A DNA stretch of 64,000 nt, from contig NZ_FOBB01000001.1 of assembly GCF_900109685.1 (NCBI RefSeq), positions 1,302,001-1,366,000 on the forward strand. Reading direction: 5' to 3'. The stretch comes from Chitinophaga rupis (GTDB lineage: Bacteria; Bacteroidota; Bacteroidia; Chitinophagales; Chitinophagaceae). Both the position numbers and the translations under genes were made by a program. Of the stretch, positions 45,128 to 54,129 are shown one piece after another (positions within the stretch are counted from its first letter, which is position 1; each line of letters starts with the position of its first letter). A model generated the notes under the pieces. It ran no database searches, had not been told where the DNA came from, and saw only the letters and a program-made list of their open reading frames with translations.

Positions 45128-45241
45128 CTATGCTTTCTTTTCTGCTTTAGCAGCAGTTTTCCTGGTTTTGGCAGGTCTTGCCTTACCGAAGGATTTGTTG
45201 GAGATCTTACCTCTTTTGGTTTTGATATCACCTCTACCCAT
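45128..45241 (-). CDS. 30S ribosomal protein THX
   Basis: A 37-residue basic protein, MGRGDIKTKRGKISNKSFGKARPAKTRK then AAKAEKKA, matching THX (Thx), the small 30S protein that sits in a cavity between 16S rRNA helices in Thermus and is common in Bacteroidota. The conserved MGxGDxKTxRGKI core is intact. It is too short for a usual ORF threshold. It is downstream of the HU gene on the same strand, beyond a terminator. There is a short THX-typical Lys/Ala tail. Confidence 0.93.
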   Translation of the reverse strand: MGRGDIKTKRGKISNKSFGKARPAKTRKTAAKAEKKA

Positions 45242-45341
45242 TGTAATAATTAATTTACAGTTTTAGAATTTGCAGGTTAGCCTGCCTAATCAGGCGCAAA
45301 TTACGCAATTCGCGCCATTCCTGAAAGGATACCTATAAAGC

Positions 45342-45375
45342 AAAAAAAAGCAAGAAACAAAACTGTTCCTTGCTT
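45342..45375 (-). terminator. Rho-independent terminator after HU gene
   Basis: On the minus strand AAGCAAGGAAC...GTTTCTTGCTTT followed by a long T tract, 20 bp past the HU stop codon. Confidence 0.85.
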
Positions 45376-45395
45376 GAATAAGTTGTGCTAACCGA

Positions 45396-45665
45396 TTAGA
45401 GCTTGTCAGACAGCGCTTTACCAGCTTTGAATTTAGCAACTTTCTTAGCCTTGATCTTGATGATCTGGCCAGTCTGAGGGTTTCTACCATTACGGGCAGC
45501 ACGCTTAGAAACAGAGAAAGTACCAAAACCAACCAGGGTTACTTTACCACCTTTTTTCAGTGTATCAGCAACAGCTTTGGTAAAAGAATCCAATGCTTCG
45601 TTAGCTTGAGTTTTAGTGATGGCGGCATCTTTTGCCAGTTTGTCGATTAATTCGGCTTTGTTCAT
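45396..45665 (-). CDS. HU-family DNA-binding protein
   Basis: An 89-residue histone-like protein that bends DNA non-specifically. Features: MNKAELIDKLAKDAAITKTQANEALDSF (dimerising helices), GFGTFSVSKRAARNGRNPQTG (beta-arm with the RNPQTG proline that intercalates), and a basic C-terminal IKAKKVAKFKAGKAL. All HU/IHF family traits are present. The gene has one of the best promoters in the window and its own terminator, so it should be strongly expressed. Confidence 0.97.
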   Translation of the reverse strand: MNKAELIDKLAKDAAITKTQANEALDSFTKAVADTLKKGGKVTLVGFGTFSVSKRAARNGRNPQTGQIIKIKAKKVAKFKAGKALSDKL

Positions 45666-45705
45666 AGTTAGTAAGATTTAACTAGTGAAAAATGTTTGAT
45701 GTGAG

Positions 45706-45736
45706 CAAATATAAAGCGTTTTATCAGATTACCAAA
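45706..45736 (-). promoter_or_regulatory. HU gene promoter (full consensus)
   Basis: On the minus strand TTTG (45733-45736), 19 nt, TATATTTG (45706-45713): both boxes match the Bacteroidota consensus exactly, 40 nt before the HU ATG. Confidence 0.75.
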
Positions 45737-45970
45737 TTTTTTGCTGCAATTATAACCAAATTTTTATCGGCTGTAAGGGGCTACTGGTAACGGTTACAGC
45801 CGATCAGCCTTTTCATGGGTACCCCTCTCCTGCGGCCATGTGTTTAGCAAGACCCGCCACCATGGGGCATTTGATATGAACTTACTAATAAACGCCGGTT
45901 TCCCTCCCATATTGTATAAGGCCTTGAATCCCTTGAAAACAGTGGATTTCATGTGGATAAATTTGAGGGC

Positions 45971-46273
45971 TTATACTACCTGCATAACGGTTCTGAAAGC
46001 CACAAACTGGTTCCCAAACTGCTCATAGCTCTTCTGTCTTAGCTCCGGAGCATGCTCCTGCAGGTAGGTATGATAGTTCTCCAGGGTATCTGTGTAGTAT
46101 TGAATAACATAGGTGGGGCCTTCCTTGTCATCCTGCTCCAGCAGCCGGCACATGCGGAAATCATGAAACAGGCCGGTATCCATTACTTCCGGTATATGCT
46201 CCTCCTTTATCCATTGCAGCCAACGGTCGTGGATGTTGTTGGTGATCTTGGTAGTTACATTATATATGATCAT
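45971..46273 (-). CDS. DUF4286-family protein
   Basis: A 100-residue protein starting MIIYNVTTKITNNIHDRWLQWIKEEHIPEVMDTGLFHDF (in pieces), then YVIQYYTDTLENYHTYLQEHAPELRQ. This is the DUF4286 pattern, an alpha-beta barrel-like small protein of unknown function. The frame is open from 46309, but the Met at 46273 is the family start. Its ATG overlaps the stop of the exonuclease gene (ATGA), so the two are translationally coupled. Confidence 0.9.
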   Translation of the reverse strand: MIIYNVTTKITNNIHDRWLQWIKEEHIPEVMDTGLFHDFRMCRLLEQDDKEGPTYVIQYYTDTLENYHTYLQEHAPELRQKSYEQFGNQFVAFRTVMQVV

Positions 46274-47043
46274 AAGCTGCCGGGGGTTAGCTCCAGGTAT
46301 ACCGGACAATGATCAGAGTGTTTTACCTCCTGCCAGATAGCGGCTTTCTTAAGCCGGGCCTGTAAGGGCGCGCTTACGTTAATGTAATCTATACGCCAAC
46401 CCTTATTATTATTGCGGGAATTGGCGCGCTGGCTCCACCAGCTGTACTGGTGCGGGTCCGGGTTAAAATGCCGGAAGGTATCCACAAAACCGCTTTCAAA
46501 GAACTTATCCATCCAGGTCCTTTCATCAGGCAGGAAACCGCTGGACTTCTTGTTCCCAACGGGATCATGTATATCAATTGGTTTATGACAAATATTATAA
46601 TCACCGCAAACTACCAGGTTGGGGCGGGTAGCGCGTAAGGTGTTCAGGTAACCATAGAATTCATCCAGCCACTGGTATTTATAGGTCTGGCGCTCATCGC
46701 CACTGGTGCCGGAAGGGAAGTACGTATTAATTAAGGTAACGTCTTTAAAATCCAGGCGTATAAAACGGCCCTCTGTATCGCTTTGCATAAAGCCGTTACC
46801 ATACTGAACATGGTCTGGCTTTATTTTGGTGAGCACGGCTACGCCGCTATAACCTTTCTTTTGCGCAGGATACCAGTAGTGTTCATAACCCAGCTGCTCA
46901 AACTGGCGGAAGTCAACATTGTCTTTCTGGGCCTTAATCTCCTGCAGGCAAATAATATCTCCGGGGTCTGTTTGCAACCATTCCACAAAACCTTTGCTCA
47001 TGGCGGAACGCAAACCGTTTACATTATAGGAAACAATTCTCAT
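46270..47043 (-). CDS. xth: Exodeoxyribonuclease III (ExoA/XthA-type AP endonuclease)
   Basis: A 257-residue AP endonuclease of the EEP fold for base-excision repair. Signature order: MRIVSYNVNGLRSA (Asn), IICLQEIKAQ (Glu), YGNGFMQSDTEGRFIRLDF, TYFPSG, VVCGDYNICHKPIDIHDP (Asp, Asn), WRIDYINVS and KHSDHCPVYLEL (Asp-His). The KxSDHCP ending and DTEGR segment are typical of ExoA/XthA rather than of the other EEP proteins in the window. First gene of a two-gene operon with DUF4286. Confidence 0.96.
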   Translation of the reverse strand: MRIVSYNVNGLRSAMSKGFVEWLQTDPGDIICLQEIKAQKDNVDFRQFEQLGYEHYWYPAQKKGYSGVAVLTKIKPDHVQYGNGFMQSDTEGRFIRLDFKDVTLINTYFPSGTSGDERQTYKYQWLDEFYGYLNTLRATRPNLVVCGDYNICHKPIDIHDPVGNKKSSGFLPDERTWMDKFFESGFVDTFRHFNPDPHQYSWWSQRANSRNNNKGWRIDYINVSAPLQARLKKAAIWQEVKHSDHCPVYLELTPGSL

Positions 47044-47062
47044 ATTAGTTATTTACGATCTT

Positions 47063-47120
47063 AGATTTACGATTTTAGATTGGAAACAGTCGCTTCCATC
47101 AAATCTAAAATCGTAAATCT
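47063..47120. repeat. Perfect 19-bp inverted repeat between metH2 and xth
   Basis: AGATTTACGATTTTAGATT (47063-47081) and its perfect complement at 47102-47120 with a 20-nt loop. It lies between the xth promoter region and the metH2 3' end on the same strand, so it is a likely terminator of the metH operon. Confidence 0.75.
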
Positions 47121-47136
47121 AACAGCTGAAATCCAA

Positions 47137-49875
47137 TTACATATCGTATTCAAGTACCGGGCGTAGCCACTTCTCAGCTTCTTCCAGGCTCCAGCCTTTA
47201 CGCTGGGCATAGTCCTCCACCTGGTCTTTTTCTATTTTACCAATGCCAAAATATTTGCTGGCAGGGTTGGCAAAATACCAGCCGCTTACGCTGGCTGCCG
47301 GGTACATGGCCAATGATTCTGTGAGGGTAATGCCGGTATGTGTGGTAGCATCCAGCAGATCGAACAGTTTATACTTTTCTGTATGCTCCGGGCAGGCGGG
47401 GTAACCGGGCGCCGGGCGTATACCGGAATATGCTTCTTTGATCAGGTCTTCATTGCTCAGGTGCTCTTCGCTGGCATAACCCCACCATTCCTTACGCACC
47501 CGCTCATGCATTAACTCTGCAAAAGCTTCTACCAGGCGGTCGGCCAGGGCCTTCAGCATAATGCTGCTGTAATCATCATGGTCAGCCTTGAATTTTTCCA
47601 GCCACGCTTCTATACCACCACCGGTGGTTACGGCAAAGCCGCCCATATAGTCCTGCAGGCCGGTGCTGTCAGGGGCTATAAAATCCGCTAAGGAAAAGTT
47701 AGGCTGGCCCGGCGCTTTCTTGATCTGCTGACGCAGAAATTCCAGGTGTACCGGCATGCCGGTATCACTTATGATCTGTATAGTATCATCGCCGGTAGCA
47801 TTGGCCTTAAAGATGCCTATTACAGCATTGGCGGTAAGCCACTTTTCATTTACAATACGTTTCAGCATCACCTGCGCATCCTCATACAAACGGGTGGCTT
47901 CTTTACCTACTACCTCGTCTGTTAAGATCTGCGGGAATTTGCCATGCAGCTCCCAGGCAATGAAAAAGGGCTGCCAGTCTATATACGGAGCTATTGCCCC
48001 CAGGTCATAATCCTTAAACACCTGAATGCCGGGCTGTTTGGGCTGTACCGGGGTAAAGCTGTTCCAGTCAATGACCGCTTTATTTTTTCTTGCATCTGCT
48101 ACAGACAGGTATTGTTTTACCGGGCGCTTATTGCGGAAGCCTTCATTCAGCTTTTCGTATTCGCTTTTAACTTCTGCGAGGAAGTTCTTTTTCAGGGCTT
48201 TGTTCAGCAGGCTGCCCGTAACGGTTACGCTGCGGGAGGCATCCAGTACATGCACTACGCCATGCTCATACTCCTGCGCTATTTTTACAGCGGTATGCGT
48301 GCGGGAGGTAGTAGCGCCGCCTATAAGCAGCGGTATATCAAACTGCTGGCGTTTCAGCTCCCGGGCTACATGCACCATTTCATCGAGGCTGGGGGTAATA
48401 AGGCCGCTTAAGCCAATAATATCCACCTGTTGTTCCCGGGCAGTTTGCAGGATCTTTTCGGTGGGCACCATTACGCCCAGGTCTATTATATCATAGCCAT
48501 TACAGCCTAATACCACACCTACTATGTTCTTACCTATATCATGCACATCACCTTTAACGGTAGCTAACAGTATTTTACCGGCTGATTTTATTTGTCCGCC
48601 GTTCTGTGCTACCAGGCGCTTTTTTTCTTCTTCTATAAAAGGGGTGAGCACCGCAACGGATTTCTTCATTACGCGTGCGCTCTTTACTACCTGTGGCAGG
48701 AACATTTTGCCGCTGCCAAACAGGTCGCCTACTATGTTCATGCCATCCATCAGCGGGCCTTCAATTACATCCAGCGGGCGCTCATATTGCTGGCGTGCCT
48801 CTTCCGTATCTGCTTCTATATAATCGGTGATACCATTTACCAGCGCATGGCTTAAGCGTTCCTGCACCGTACCCTGCCGCCAGCTCTCGTCTTTCTCTAT
48901 TACTTTGCCTTTGGCTTTTACGGTTTCGGCAAAATTGATCAGTCTTTCCGTTGCATCATCCCGGCGGTTCAATATTGCATCTTCGCACAGATCGCGCAGC
49001 TTCGGCTCTATCTCATCGTAGATCTGGATCATGCCGGCATTCACAATGCCCATATCCATACCGGCTTTAATGGCATGGTACAGGAATACGGAGTGCATGG
49101 CTTCACGCACCACATCATTACCACGGAAAGAGAAGGAGATATTACTTACCCCGCCGCTTACGCGGGTAAGGGGCATGAGGCGTTTTATTTCACGGGTAGC
49201 TTCAATAAAATCCACCGCGTAGTTATTATGCTCTTCAATGCCGGTGGCTATGGCAAAAATGTTGGGATCGAAGATAATATCCTGTGGGTCATAGCCTACC
49301 TGCTCTGTAAGGATCTTATAGGCGCGGTGGCTGAAGCTTATTTTTTTCTCCTTGGTATCTGCCTGGCCATGCTCATCAAACGCCATTACTACCACGGCTG
49401 CACCAAAGCTTTTACAAATAAAGGCCTGCTCAATAAACTTGGCTTCACCTTCTTTTAAGCTGATGGAGTTTACAATACATTTACCCTGTATACATTTAAG
49501 ACCCGCTTCAATAATGCTGAACTTACTGGAGTCTATCATGATGGGGATCTTGGAAATATCCGGTTCTGCCACTACCAGGTTCAGGAAGGTGGTCATGGCC
49601 TTTTCCCCGTCCAGCAGGGCATCGTCCATATTCACATCCAGGATCTGGGCGCCGCTTTCCACCTGCTGCCGGGCTACGGACAGGGCTTCTTCGTACTGGC
49701 CTTCCCGTATGAGGCGGGCAAACTTTTTAGAACCGGTTACGTTGGTACGCTCCCCTATGTTCAGGAAATTGGTCTCCGGCCTTACTACCAGCGGTTCCAG
49801 CCCGCTCAGGCGCAGGTATGGTTTAATGACCAGTGTTCCGTTTGATGTATCAGAATTAGTTATTGTTGCACTCAT
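47137..49875 (-). CDS. metH: Methionine synthase, C-terminal part (folate, B12 and reactivation domains)
   Basis: Cobalamin-dependent methionine synthase lacking only the homocysteine-binding domain, which is encoded by the next gene upstream. The 912 residues run: pterin-binding domain ([29 protein letters not shown]), B12-cap and binding domain ([16 protein letters not shown] with the cobalt-ligating DxHxxG, then [13 protein letters not shown]), and the AdoMet-binding reactivation domain ([30 protein letters not shown]). Starts at the ATG at 49875, 14 bp after the upstream stop. The break falls at a domain border, so this is a split gene rather than a frameshift. It uses methyl-THF, made by MetF. 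Confidence 0.96.
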   Translation of the reverse strand: MSATITNSDTSNGTLVIKPYLRLSGLEPLVVRPETNFLNIGERTNVTGSKKFARLIREGQYEEALSVARQQVESGAQILDVNMDDALLDGEKAMTTFLNLVVAEPDISKIPIMIDSSKFSIIEAGLKCIQGKCIVNSISLKEGEAKFIEQAFICKSFGAAVVVMAFDEHGQADTKEKKISFSHRAYKILTEQVGYDPQDIIFDPNIFAIATGIEEHNNYAVDFIEATREIKRLMPLTRVSGGVSNISFSFRGNDVVREAMHSVFLYHAIKAGMDMGIVNAGMIQIYDEIEPKLRDLCEDAILNRRDDATERLINFAETVKAKGKVIEKDESWRQGTVQERLSHALVNGITDYIEADTEEARQQYERPLDVIEGPLMDGMNIVGDLFGSGKMFLPQVVKSARVMKKSVAVLTPFIEEEKKRLVAQNGGQIKSAGKILLATVKGDVHDIGKNIVGVVLGCNGYDIIDLGVMVPTEKILQTAREQQVDIIGLSGLITPSLDEMVHVARELKRQQFDIPLLIGGATTSRTHTAVKIAQEYEHGVVHVLDASRSVTVTGSLLNKALKKNFLAEVKSEYEKLNEGFRNKRPVKQYLSVADARKNKAVIDWNSFTPVQPKQPGIQVFKDYDLGAIAPYIDWQPFFIAWELHGKFPQILTDEVVGKEATRLYEDAQVMLKRIVNEKWLTANAVIGIFKANATGDDTIQIISDTGMPVHLEFLRQQIKKAPGQPNFSLADFIAPDSTGLQDYMGGFAVTTGGGIEAWLEKFKADHDDYSSIMLKALADRLVEAFAELMHERVRKEWWGYASEEHLSNEDLIKEAYSGIRPAPGYPACPEHTEKYKLFDLLDATTHTGITLTESLAMYPAASVSGWYFANPASKYFGIGKIEKDQVEDYAQRKGWSLEEAEKWLRPVLEYDM

Positions 49876-49889
49876 GTTGTTATTGCTGT

Positions 49890-50906
49890 TTATGCCAGGG
49901 TGGGTTCCAGCCTGGGTAAGGGACGGGGCTTAATGGTTTTTACATGTTCTGCAATATGGCGGATGTGGTCCGGCGTGGTACCGCAGCAGCCGCCTACAAT
50001 ATTTACAAAGCCTTCTTTTGCAAAATCTTCAATAATGCAGGCGGTATCTTCCGGCTGCTCATCGTATTCACCAAAAGCATTGGGTAGCCCTGCGTTGGGA
50101 TAGCAGCTTACATAACAGGCTGCTATGTGCGAGAGCTCCTCCACATGCGGCCGCATTTGCTGTCCGCCCAGTGCGCAGTTCAGCCCTACAGAGAAGGGGT
50201 GCGCATGCATTACAGATATGTAAAACGCTTCCAGGGTTTGCCCGCTCAGCGTTCTGCCGGAAGCATCGGTAATGGTTCCGGAGATCATAATAGGCAGCTC
50301 CGGCTTACCGGTTTCCCGGAAGTATTGCTTAATGGCGTAAATGGCTGCCTTGCAGTTAAGCGTATCAAAAATGGTTTCTATTAATAAGATGTCGGCCCCG
50401 CCTTCTACCAGTCCTTTGATCTGTTCTGTATAGGCAGTGGCCACCTCATCAAACGTTACAGAGCGGAAGCCCGGGTTATTTACATCCGGGGAAAGGGAGA
50501 GGGTTTTATTGAGCGGACCAATAGCGCCGGCTACAAACCGCGGTTTATCCGGGTTTTTGGCGGTATACTCTGCAGCGGCCTTTTTGGCAATGCGGGCTGC
50601 AGCTACATTCAGCTCATAAGCCAGGTGCTGCATGTCGTAATCCGCCATGGCAATGGAAGTGCTGCTGAAGGTATTGGTTTCAATAATATCCGCGCCGGCG
50701 TCCAGGTAAGCTTTGTGGATGGCTTCAATAATAGCCGGCTGGGTGAGGTTTAGCAGATCGTTATTCCCTTTCACATCGCTGTGATGGTCTTTAAAACGTT
50801 CCCCCCTGTAGTCGGATTCTTCTAGTTTGTAGCGTTGGATCATAGTGCCCATTGCACCATCGATAATCAGGATGCGCTCTGTGGCGCATTGTTGCAAAGA
50901 TTTCAT
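49890..50906 (-). CDS. metH: Methionine synthase, homocysteine-binding part
   Basis: A 338-residue homocysteine S-methyltransferase domain, equal to the first third of MetH. It shows [47 protein letters not shown] (in pieces), VGLNCALGG (first zinc Cys) and [13 protein letters not shown] (the other two). The product must associate with the larger subunit to transfer the methyl group from cobalamin. It is the first gene of the two-gene metH unit. A -7 box TATCTTTG (50992-50999) and a leader hairpin precede it. Confidence 0.96.
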   Translation of the reverse strand: MKSLQQCATERILIIDGAMGTMIQRYKLEESDYRGERFKDHHSDVKGNNDLLNLTQPAIIEAIHKAYLDAGADIIETNTFSSTSIAMADYDMQHLAYELNVAAARIAKKAAAEYTAKNPDKPRFVAGAIGPLNKTLSLSPDVNNPGFRSVTFDEVATAYTEQIKGLVEGGADILLIETIFDTLNCKAAIYAIKQYFRETGKPELPIMISGTITDASGRTLSGQTLEAFYISVMHAHPFSVGLNCALGGQQMRPHVEELSHIAACYVSCYPNAGLPNAFGEYDEQPEDTACIIEDFAKEGFVNIVGGCCGTTPDHIRHIAEHVKTIKPRPLPRLEPTLA

Positions 50907-50947
50907 GTGCTTGATGTTTATTAGTTACGGTTAAGAAGATTGTGAAA

Positions 50948-50999
50948 CCGGGGGGTCGAACAATAAACAAATCCACCCGCCGGGAATCCTGCAAAGATA
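50948..50999 (-). promoter_or_regulatory. Putative metH promoter with structured 5' leader
   Basis: TATCTTTG (50992-50999, minus) is an exact -7 box. The leader of about 85 nt holds CCGGCGGGT (50975-50983) and ACCCCCCGG (50948-50956), a 9-bp stem with one mismatch and an 18-nt loop. It may be a regulatory element. I see no match to a known SAM or cobalamin riboswitch. Confidence 0.4.
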
Positions 51000-51154
51000 C
51001 TAAACTCCTGAGAGAAAAGCATGATTTGCTATATGGGTTATAACAGATGTTAAAGGCCTGTTAAATGGCCGGTCCTGTGCTCTGCAGTATCAGGGATACA
51101 TATAAGAAGTACCGTATGCATTTACAGGCTCTTTTCGCCTGGAATAAAAATAAT

Positions 51155-51185
51155 TTTGTTTAGTATTATTAGTCTACTATATTTG
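51155..51185 (+). promoter_or_regulatory. Full-consensus promoter of the Cys-rich mini-ORF
   Basis: TTTG (51155-51158), 19 nt, TATATTTG (51178-51185): both boxes match the Bacteroidota consensus exactly. The mini-ORF ATG is 41 nt downstream of the -7 box. Confidence 0.7.
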
Positions 51186-51225
51186 TAGGGTAATTGGAAG
51201 CCATGCTTCTTCATGCACTTAGATC

Positions 51226-51333
51226 ATGCAAAACGAATACAACAAATATCTGACAGCTACCAAGGTACCCACCAATACCCTTTTCATTACAACGCGTATG
51301 CCTGTATGCAGTATGCGCTCCTGTTGTAACTGA
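51226..51333 (+). CDS. Cys-cluster mini-ORF, possible leader peptide
   Basis: A 35-residue open frame, MQNEYNKYLTATKVPTNTLF then ITTRMPVCSMRSCCN, with three Cys in the last eight residues. It lies 41 nt after a full-consensus promoter and upstream of a 66-residue ORF on the same strand. Peptides ending in a Cys run near sulfur-metabolism genes act as translated leaders in some bacteria (uORFs that sense cysteine), and metH lies divergently next to it. That role is an inference; I do not recognise a family. It may instead encode a small Cys-rich peptide of its own. Confidence 0.55.
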   Translation: MQNEYNKYLTATKVPTNTLFITTRMPVCSMRSCCN

Positions 51334-51386
51334 ATTATAATACCACCACAGTCTTGTTCTTATTGTTGACTTGTAACAACCCAACC

Positions 51387-51587
51387 ATGCGTATTGCAGA
51401 GCATATCCATAATTTACAACAGCACCTGGCAGGATTAGGGCTGCAGCCGGTACCTGTGGCCGACGGACCCGGTGATAACGACCATTCAGAGGTATTTAAA
51501 ATATGCTTTCTGAACAAGTATGAAATGCAAAAGTGGAGGCAATTACAGGAAACACAAACGGATCCGGCAGTGGAACCAACCCCATAA
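51387..51587 (+). CDS. Small hypothetical protein
   Basis: A 66-residue ORF, MRIAEHIHNLQQHLAGLGLQ at the N-terminus and a hydrophilic C-terminus, no known family. It has an ATG start, no signal peptide, and lies 53 bp after the Cys-rich mini-ORF in the same direction. A terminator at 51658-51686 closes a small unit that begins with a consensus promoter, so the two ORFs are likely on one transcript. A longer frame opens at 51354 with TTG. Confidence 0.55.
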   Translation: MRIAEHIHNLQQHLAGLGLQPVPVADGPGDNDHSEVFKICFLNKYEMQKWRQLQETQTDPAVEPTP

Positions 51588-51657
51588 AACGCATTGTCAG
51601 CGCGCCCTGCGGGCTGATACCTTTTTCATAACGTGGAATTACAGGTTAAACACACAC

Positions 51658-51686
51658 GGGTGCTATTAAGCACCTGTATTTTTTTA
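51658..51686 (+). terminator. Rho-independent terminator of the mini-ORF unit
   Basis: GGTGCT/AGCACC stem with an ATTA-type loop, followed by TGTATTTTTTT. An earlier weak hairpin (about 51597-51628) precedes it. Confidence 0.7.
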
Positions 51687-51687
51687 T

Positions 51688-51752
51688 GCTAAAAGCCTAA
51701 AGCCAAACGCGTAACGCTGATTATGTTAACAGCGTTATACATTGAGCGTTCA
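51688..51752. repeat. GCGTAACGCTGA-word palindromic repeat
   Basis: AAAGCCTAAAGCC, GCGTAACGCTGATTATGTTAACAGCGTTATAC and TTGAGCGTTCAGCCT. Related in words to the 43615-43985 and 63540-63750 regions; between convergent transcripts. Confidence 0.55.
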
Positions 51753-51754
51753 GC

Positions 51755-52372
51755 CTACTTCTGCATATAGCTCTCCAGCGGTAGCCTGTTCGTAATAGAC
51801 CTTGCCAGCGTCATTTCATCCGCATACTCCAGCTCACCGCCAAAGGCAATGCCACGGGCAATGGTGGTAATTTTTACCGGCAGCTCCTTGAGCTTTTTGG
51901 AAAGATAATAGATGGTGGTATCGCCTTCAATCGTAGGGCTTAAGGCCATAATAACTTCTGTAATGCCTTGCTGCTGCACCCTTTCCACCAGGGAGTGGAT
52001 GTTCAGCTGATCGGGGCCAATACCGTCAATAGGGGAGATGATGCCGCCCAGCACATGGTACAGCCCATTGTACTGCTGCGTGTTTTCAATAGCCATTACA
52101 TCGCGTATGTTCTCTACTACGCATACCAGCTCTTTTTTACGGCTATGGCTGGCGCAAATGCTGCAAATATCTTCGTCGGAAACATTATGGCACTGTTGGC
52201 AAAACCTGATCTGCTGGCGCATACGGGCAATTACCTCACTAAACTGCTGTACCTGCGAAGGCTCCTGCTTCAGCAAATGCAACACCAGCCGCAAGGCTGT
52301 TTTTTTGCCGATGCCCGGCATCCTGGCAAATTCATTGACCGCATTTTCAATCAGGGCAGAGGAAAAGATCAT
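51755..52372 (-). CDS. recR: Recombination protein RecR
   Basis: Partner of RecO and RecF in loading RecA at gaps. The 205 residues have the N-terminal helix-hairpin-helix ([20 protein letters not shown]), a Cys4 zinc finger ([16 protein letters not shown]), and a Toprim domain with [12 protein letters not shown] and [18 protein letters not shown], the RecR-specific block. Complete. A TAATTTTG box (52377-52384) ends 4 nt before the ATG, so the message may be leaderless. Confidence 0.97.
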   Translation of the reverse strand: MIFSSALIENAVNEFARMPGIGKKTALRLVLHLLKQEPSQVQQFSEVIARMRQQIRFCQQCHNVSDEDICSICASHSRKKELVCVVENIRDVMAIENTQQYNGLYHVLGGIISPIDGIGPDQLNIHSLVERVQQQGITEVIMALSPTIEGDTTIYYLSKKLKELPVKITTIARGIAFGGELEYADEMTLARSITNRLPLESYMQK

Positions 52373-52376
52373 GCAA

Positions 52377-52384
52377 CAAAATTA
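52377..52384 (-). promoter_or_regulatory. Putative recR -7 promoter element
   Basis: TAATTTTG on the minus strand, an exact TAnnTTTG match ending 4 nt before the recR ATG. Confidence 0.45.
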
Positions 52385-52438
52385 ATGAAAAGGAGAGTGC
52401 GGTGAAAAGTGAAATATCAGCGTAAAGGGTGGAGGCTC

Positions 52439-53917
52439 CTACAGCGTAAGATCTTCCTTCACTCCCCAGTTGGCTTTAATATTCTTCTTTTCCGGGAAGC
52501 TCACTACCCGTTCCGGCTGTTTTTTAGGATGCTTGTAATATACGCCGCGGTCCCACTTGCCATTGCCATTCTCATCCAGCAAAATACGGATCTCGTATTC
52601 CGAGGGGGTGATGAGGGTTTTGGTCCAGGTGCCGTTTACCACTACGCCGGAGTATTTAACATCCTTATCTTTTACCAGCTGCACCACGAAATGGATGCTG
52701 GTATCGCCTTTCAGGGCAGCAGCAGTACTGTCGCTCAGCTTCAGCTTCAGGAACAGTTTTCCGTAGTCCGATAGTTTTTTGGCGGAAAAGCTAATGGTAT
52801 CGGCTTTAGTCATTTGCTGGTTCAGCGTGTCCGTAGCAGCCGTTTTATCCACGATCAGCCGGTAGTGCATACCCTCTTTCCAGGGATATTTAAGGGTTAG
52901 CTTACTGCGGGTAGAGTCCAGCTTCATATGAGCAATGTTCACCGGTTTCAGCAAAGTATCTTCCACCAGGTGAAACTGGGTGCTATCCAGGCGGGCCAGC
53001 GGAATGGTGAAGTTCAGCACCATAGGCGTATCCAGCTCCTGCTGGTTCTGGTCCAGCTGCGGCTGGATCTGCAGGCGGGGCTTTTTCTTTTTGTCCTTAT
53101 CTTTTTCCTTTTCTTTTTCTTCCGGCGCCGGTTGTTCTTCGGTAGCCGGCTGCTCCCCGGGTACTTTTATGGTGCTGTCCTGTTCTATGAACAGCAGCAT
53201 GGTAAGGTCTTTTATATTATCCTCCCGCAGGTGTATCAAGCTATCCTGGAAAGCAATCAGCTCTGTGGTAGGCTGGGTATATTGCAGGTCGCGGTCCTCT
53301 TCCTTAATGGCAAACAGCTTATAATCGCCGGGGGCCAGGTTCTTGAACCAGAAGGTGCCATTGCCTTTGGAGCGGGCATAATACACCGGTTTTTCCTTGG
53401 ATACTACGGAATCCGTGTGGTTACGGTACAGCATTACAGACACGTTACTATCTATTTTACCGGTTTCCGCATTAATGGTGCGGCCCAGCACCTGCAGGGA
53501 ATCCAGGTAATCGCCGGTAGATACCACATAGGCAAAATCAATGATCGGGTTACGCTCATTCACATCCTTAATGGCATCGGAAAAGTTAAAGGTATACGTT
53601 GTATTAGGCGCCAGGGTATCCTTGATCTCCATGGTTACGGTACGCAGCTTGGAGGTAACGGTAGGCACCCGTTTCAGGGTAGGGGAAACGATCATTTTAT
53701 CAAACACGTTATCCATCTCCACATATTCATCAAAGGTAAAATGCACCTTGCGGCTTTTAAAATGCAGGGAAGAATCCGGCGGATCAACGGCCAGCAGCAG
53801 GGGAGGGAGGGTATCCCTTGGGCCGCCGCCCGGAGGCACTATATTGGCGCAGCGCGACAAAAAAAAGGAAGCGATGACAATTAATCCCAAAACCAGGCTC
53901 CGGAAACGTTGGATCAT
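52439..53917 (-). CDS. Ig-like domain lipoprotein
   Basis: A 492-residue envelope lipoprotein of the Bacteroidota family with an N-terminal Big_5-type Ig-like domain. Signal peptide MIQRFRSLVLGLIVIASFFLSRC with Cys near residue 23; then PPGGGPRDTLPPLLLAVDPPDSSL, KVHFTFDEYVEM and TVTMEIKDTLAPNTTYTFNF (Ig-like domain, about 35-140), a carboxypeptidase-regulatory-like beta part (GTFWFKNLAPGDYKLFAIKEE), a charged Lys/Glu linker (EEKEKEKDKDKKKK), and a further beta domain ending with ENGNGKWDRGVYY. Function unknown, possibly envelope structure. It precedes nothing on the same strand; the helicase gene is upstream. Confidence 0.88.
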   Translation of the reverse strand: MIQRFRSLVLGLIVIASFFLSRCANIVPPGGGPRDTLPPLLLAVDPPDSSLHFKSRKVHFTFDEYVEMDNVFDKMIVSPTLKRVPTVTSKLRTVTMEIKDTLAPNTTYTFNFSDAIKDVNERNPIIDFAYVVSTGDYLDSLQVLGRTINAETGKIDSNVSVMLYRNHTDSVVSKEKPVYYARSKGNGTFWFKNLAPGDYKLFAIKEEDRDLQYTQPTTELIAFQDSLIHLREDNIKDLTMLLFIEQDSTIKVPGEQPATEEQPAPEEKEKEKDKDKKKKPRLQIQPQLDQNQQELDTPMVLNFTIPLARLDSTQFHLVEDTLLKPVNIAHMKLDSTRSKLTLKYPWKEGMHYRLIVDKTAATDTLNQQMTKADTISFSAKKLSDYGKLFLKLKLSDSTAAALKGDTSIHFVVQLVKDKDVKYSGVVVNGTWTKTLITPSEYEIRILLDENGNGKWDRGVYYKHPKKQPERVVSFPEKKNIKANWGVKEDLTL

Positions 53918-53964
53918 TTGCTTTGATTAATAAACTATTACCAATTTAGGAGGACGAAAGAATG

Positions 53965-54082
53965 AAATGTAAATTTCAGCTATTAAATGTAAAAGTTAAA
54001 TGCAATGCAGCCAAGCTACCCGGCCGTATTTGCCCTTATACCTTTGAAATTTAACATTTATGGTTTTACATTCTTCCAGGCC
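53965..54082. repeat. AATGTAAAAG-word palindromic repeat
   Basis: GAAATGTAAATTTCAG, TTAAATGTAAAAG and the inverse TTTGAAATTTAACATTT, GGTTTTACATTC. Same word family as at 30122-30272 and 62494-62559. Confidence 0.65.
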
Positions 54083-54129
54083 CTGCCCTCAATTTTGAAC
54101 TGCAAACTTAGCGCTTTCGTTCCTTACTT

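Noticed and set aside
45840..46028. Small gene of 62 codons between HU and DUF4286 genes
   Set aside because: It overlaps the 3' end of the DUF4286 gene antisense and has no protein-like pattern; the gap 45737-45970 otherwise shows nothing.
49875..49890. Frameshift in metH
   Set aside because: The break lies at a domain border, both parts have clean starts and stops, and split forms occur in Bacteroidota.
52928..53884. Open frame of 318 codons antisense to the Ig-like lipoprotein gene
   Set aside because: No start context or protein-like pattern; the minus-strand lipoprotein has a signal peptide and family motifs.
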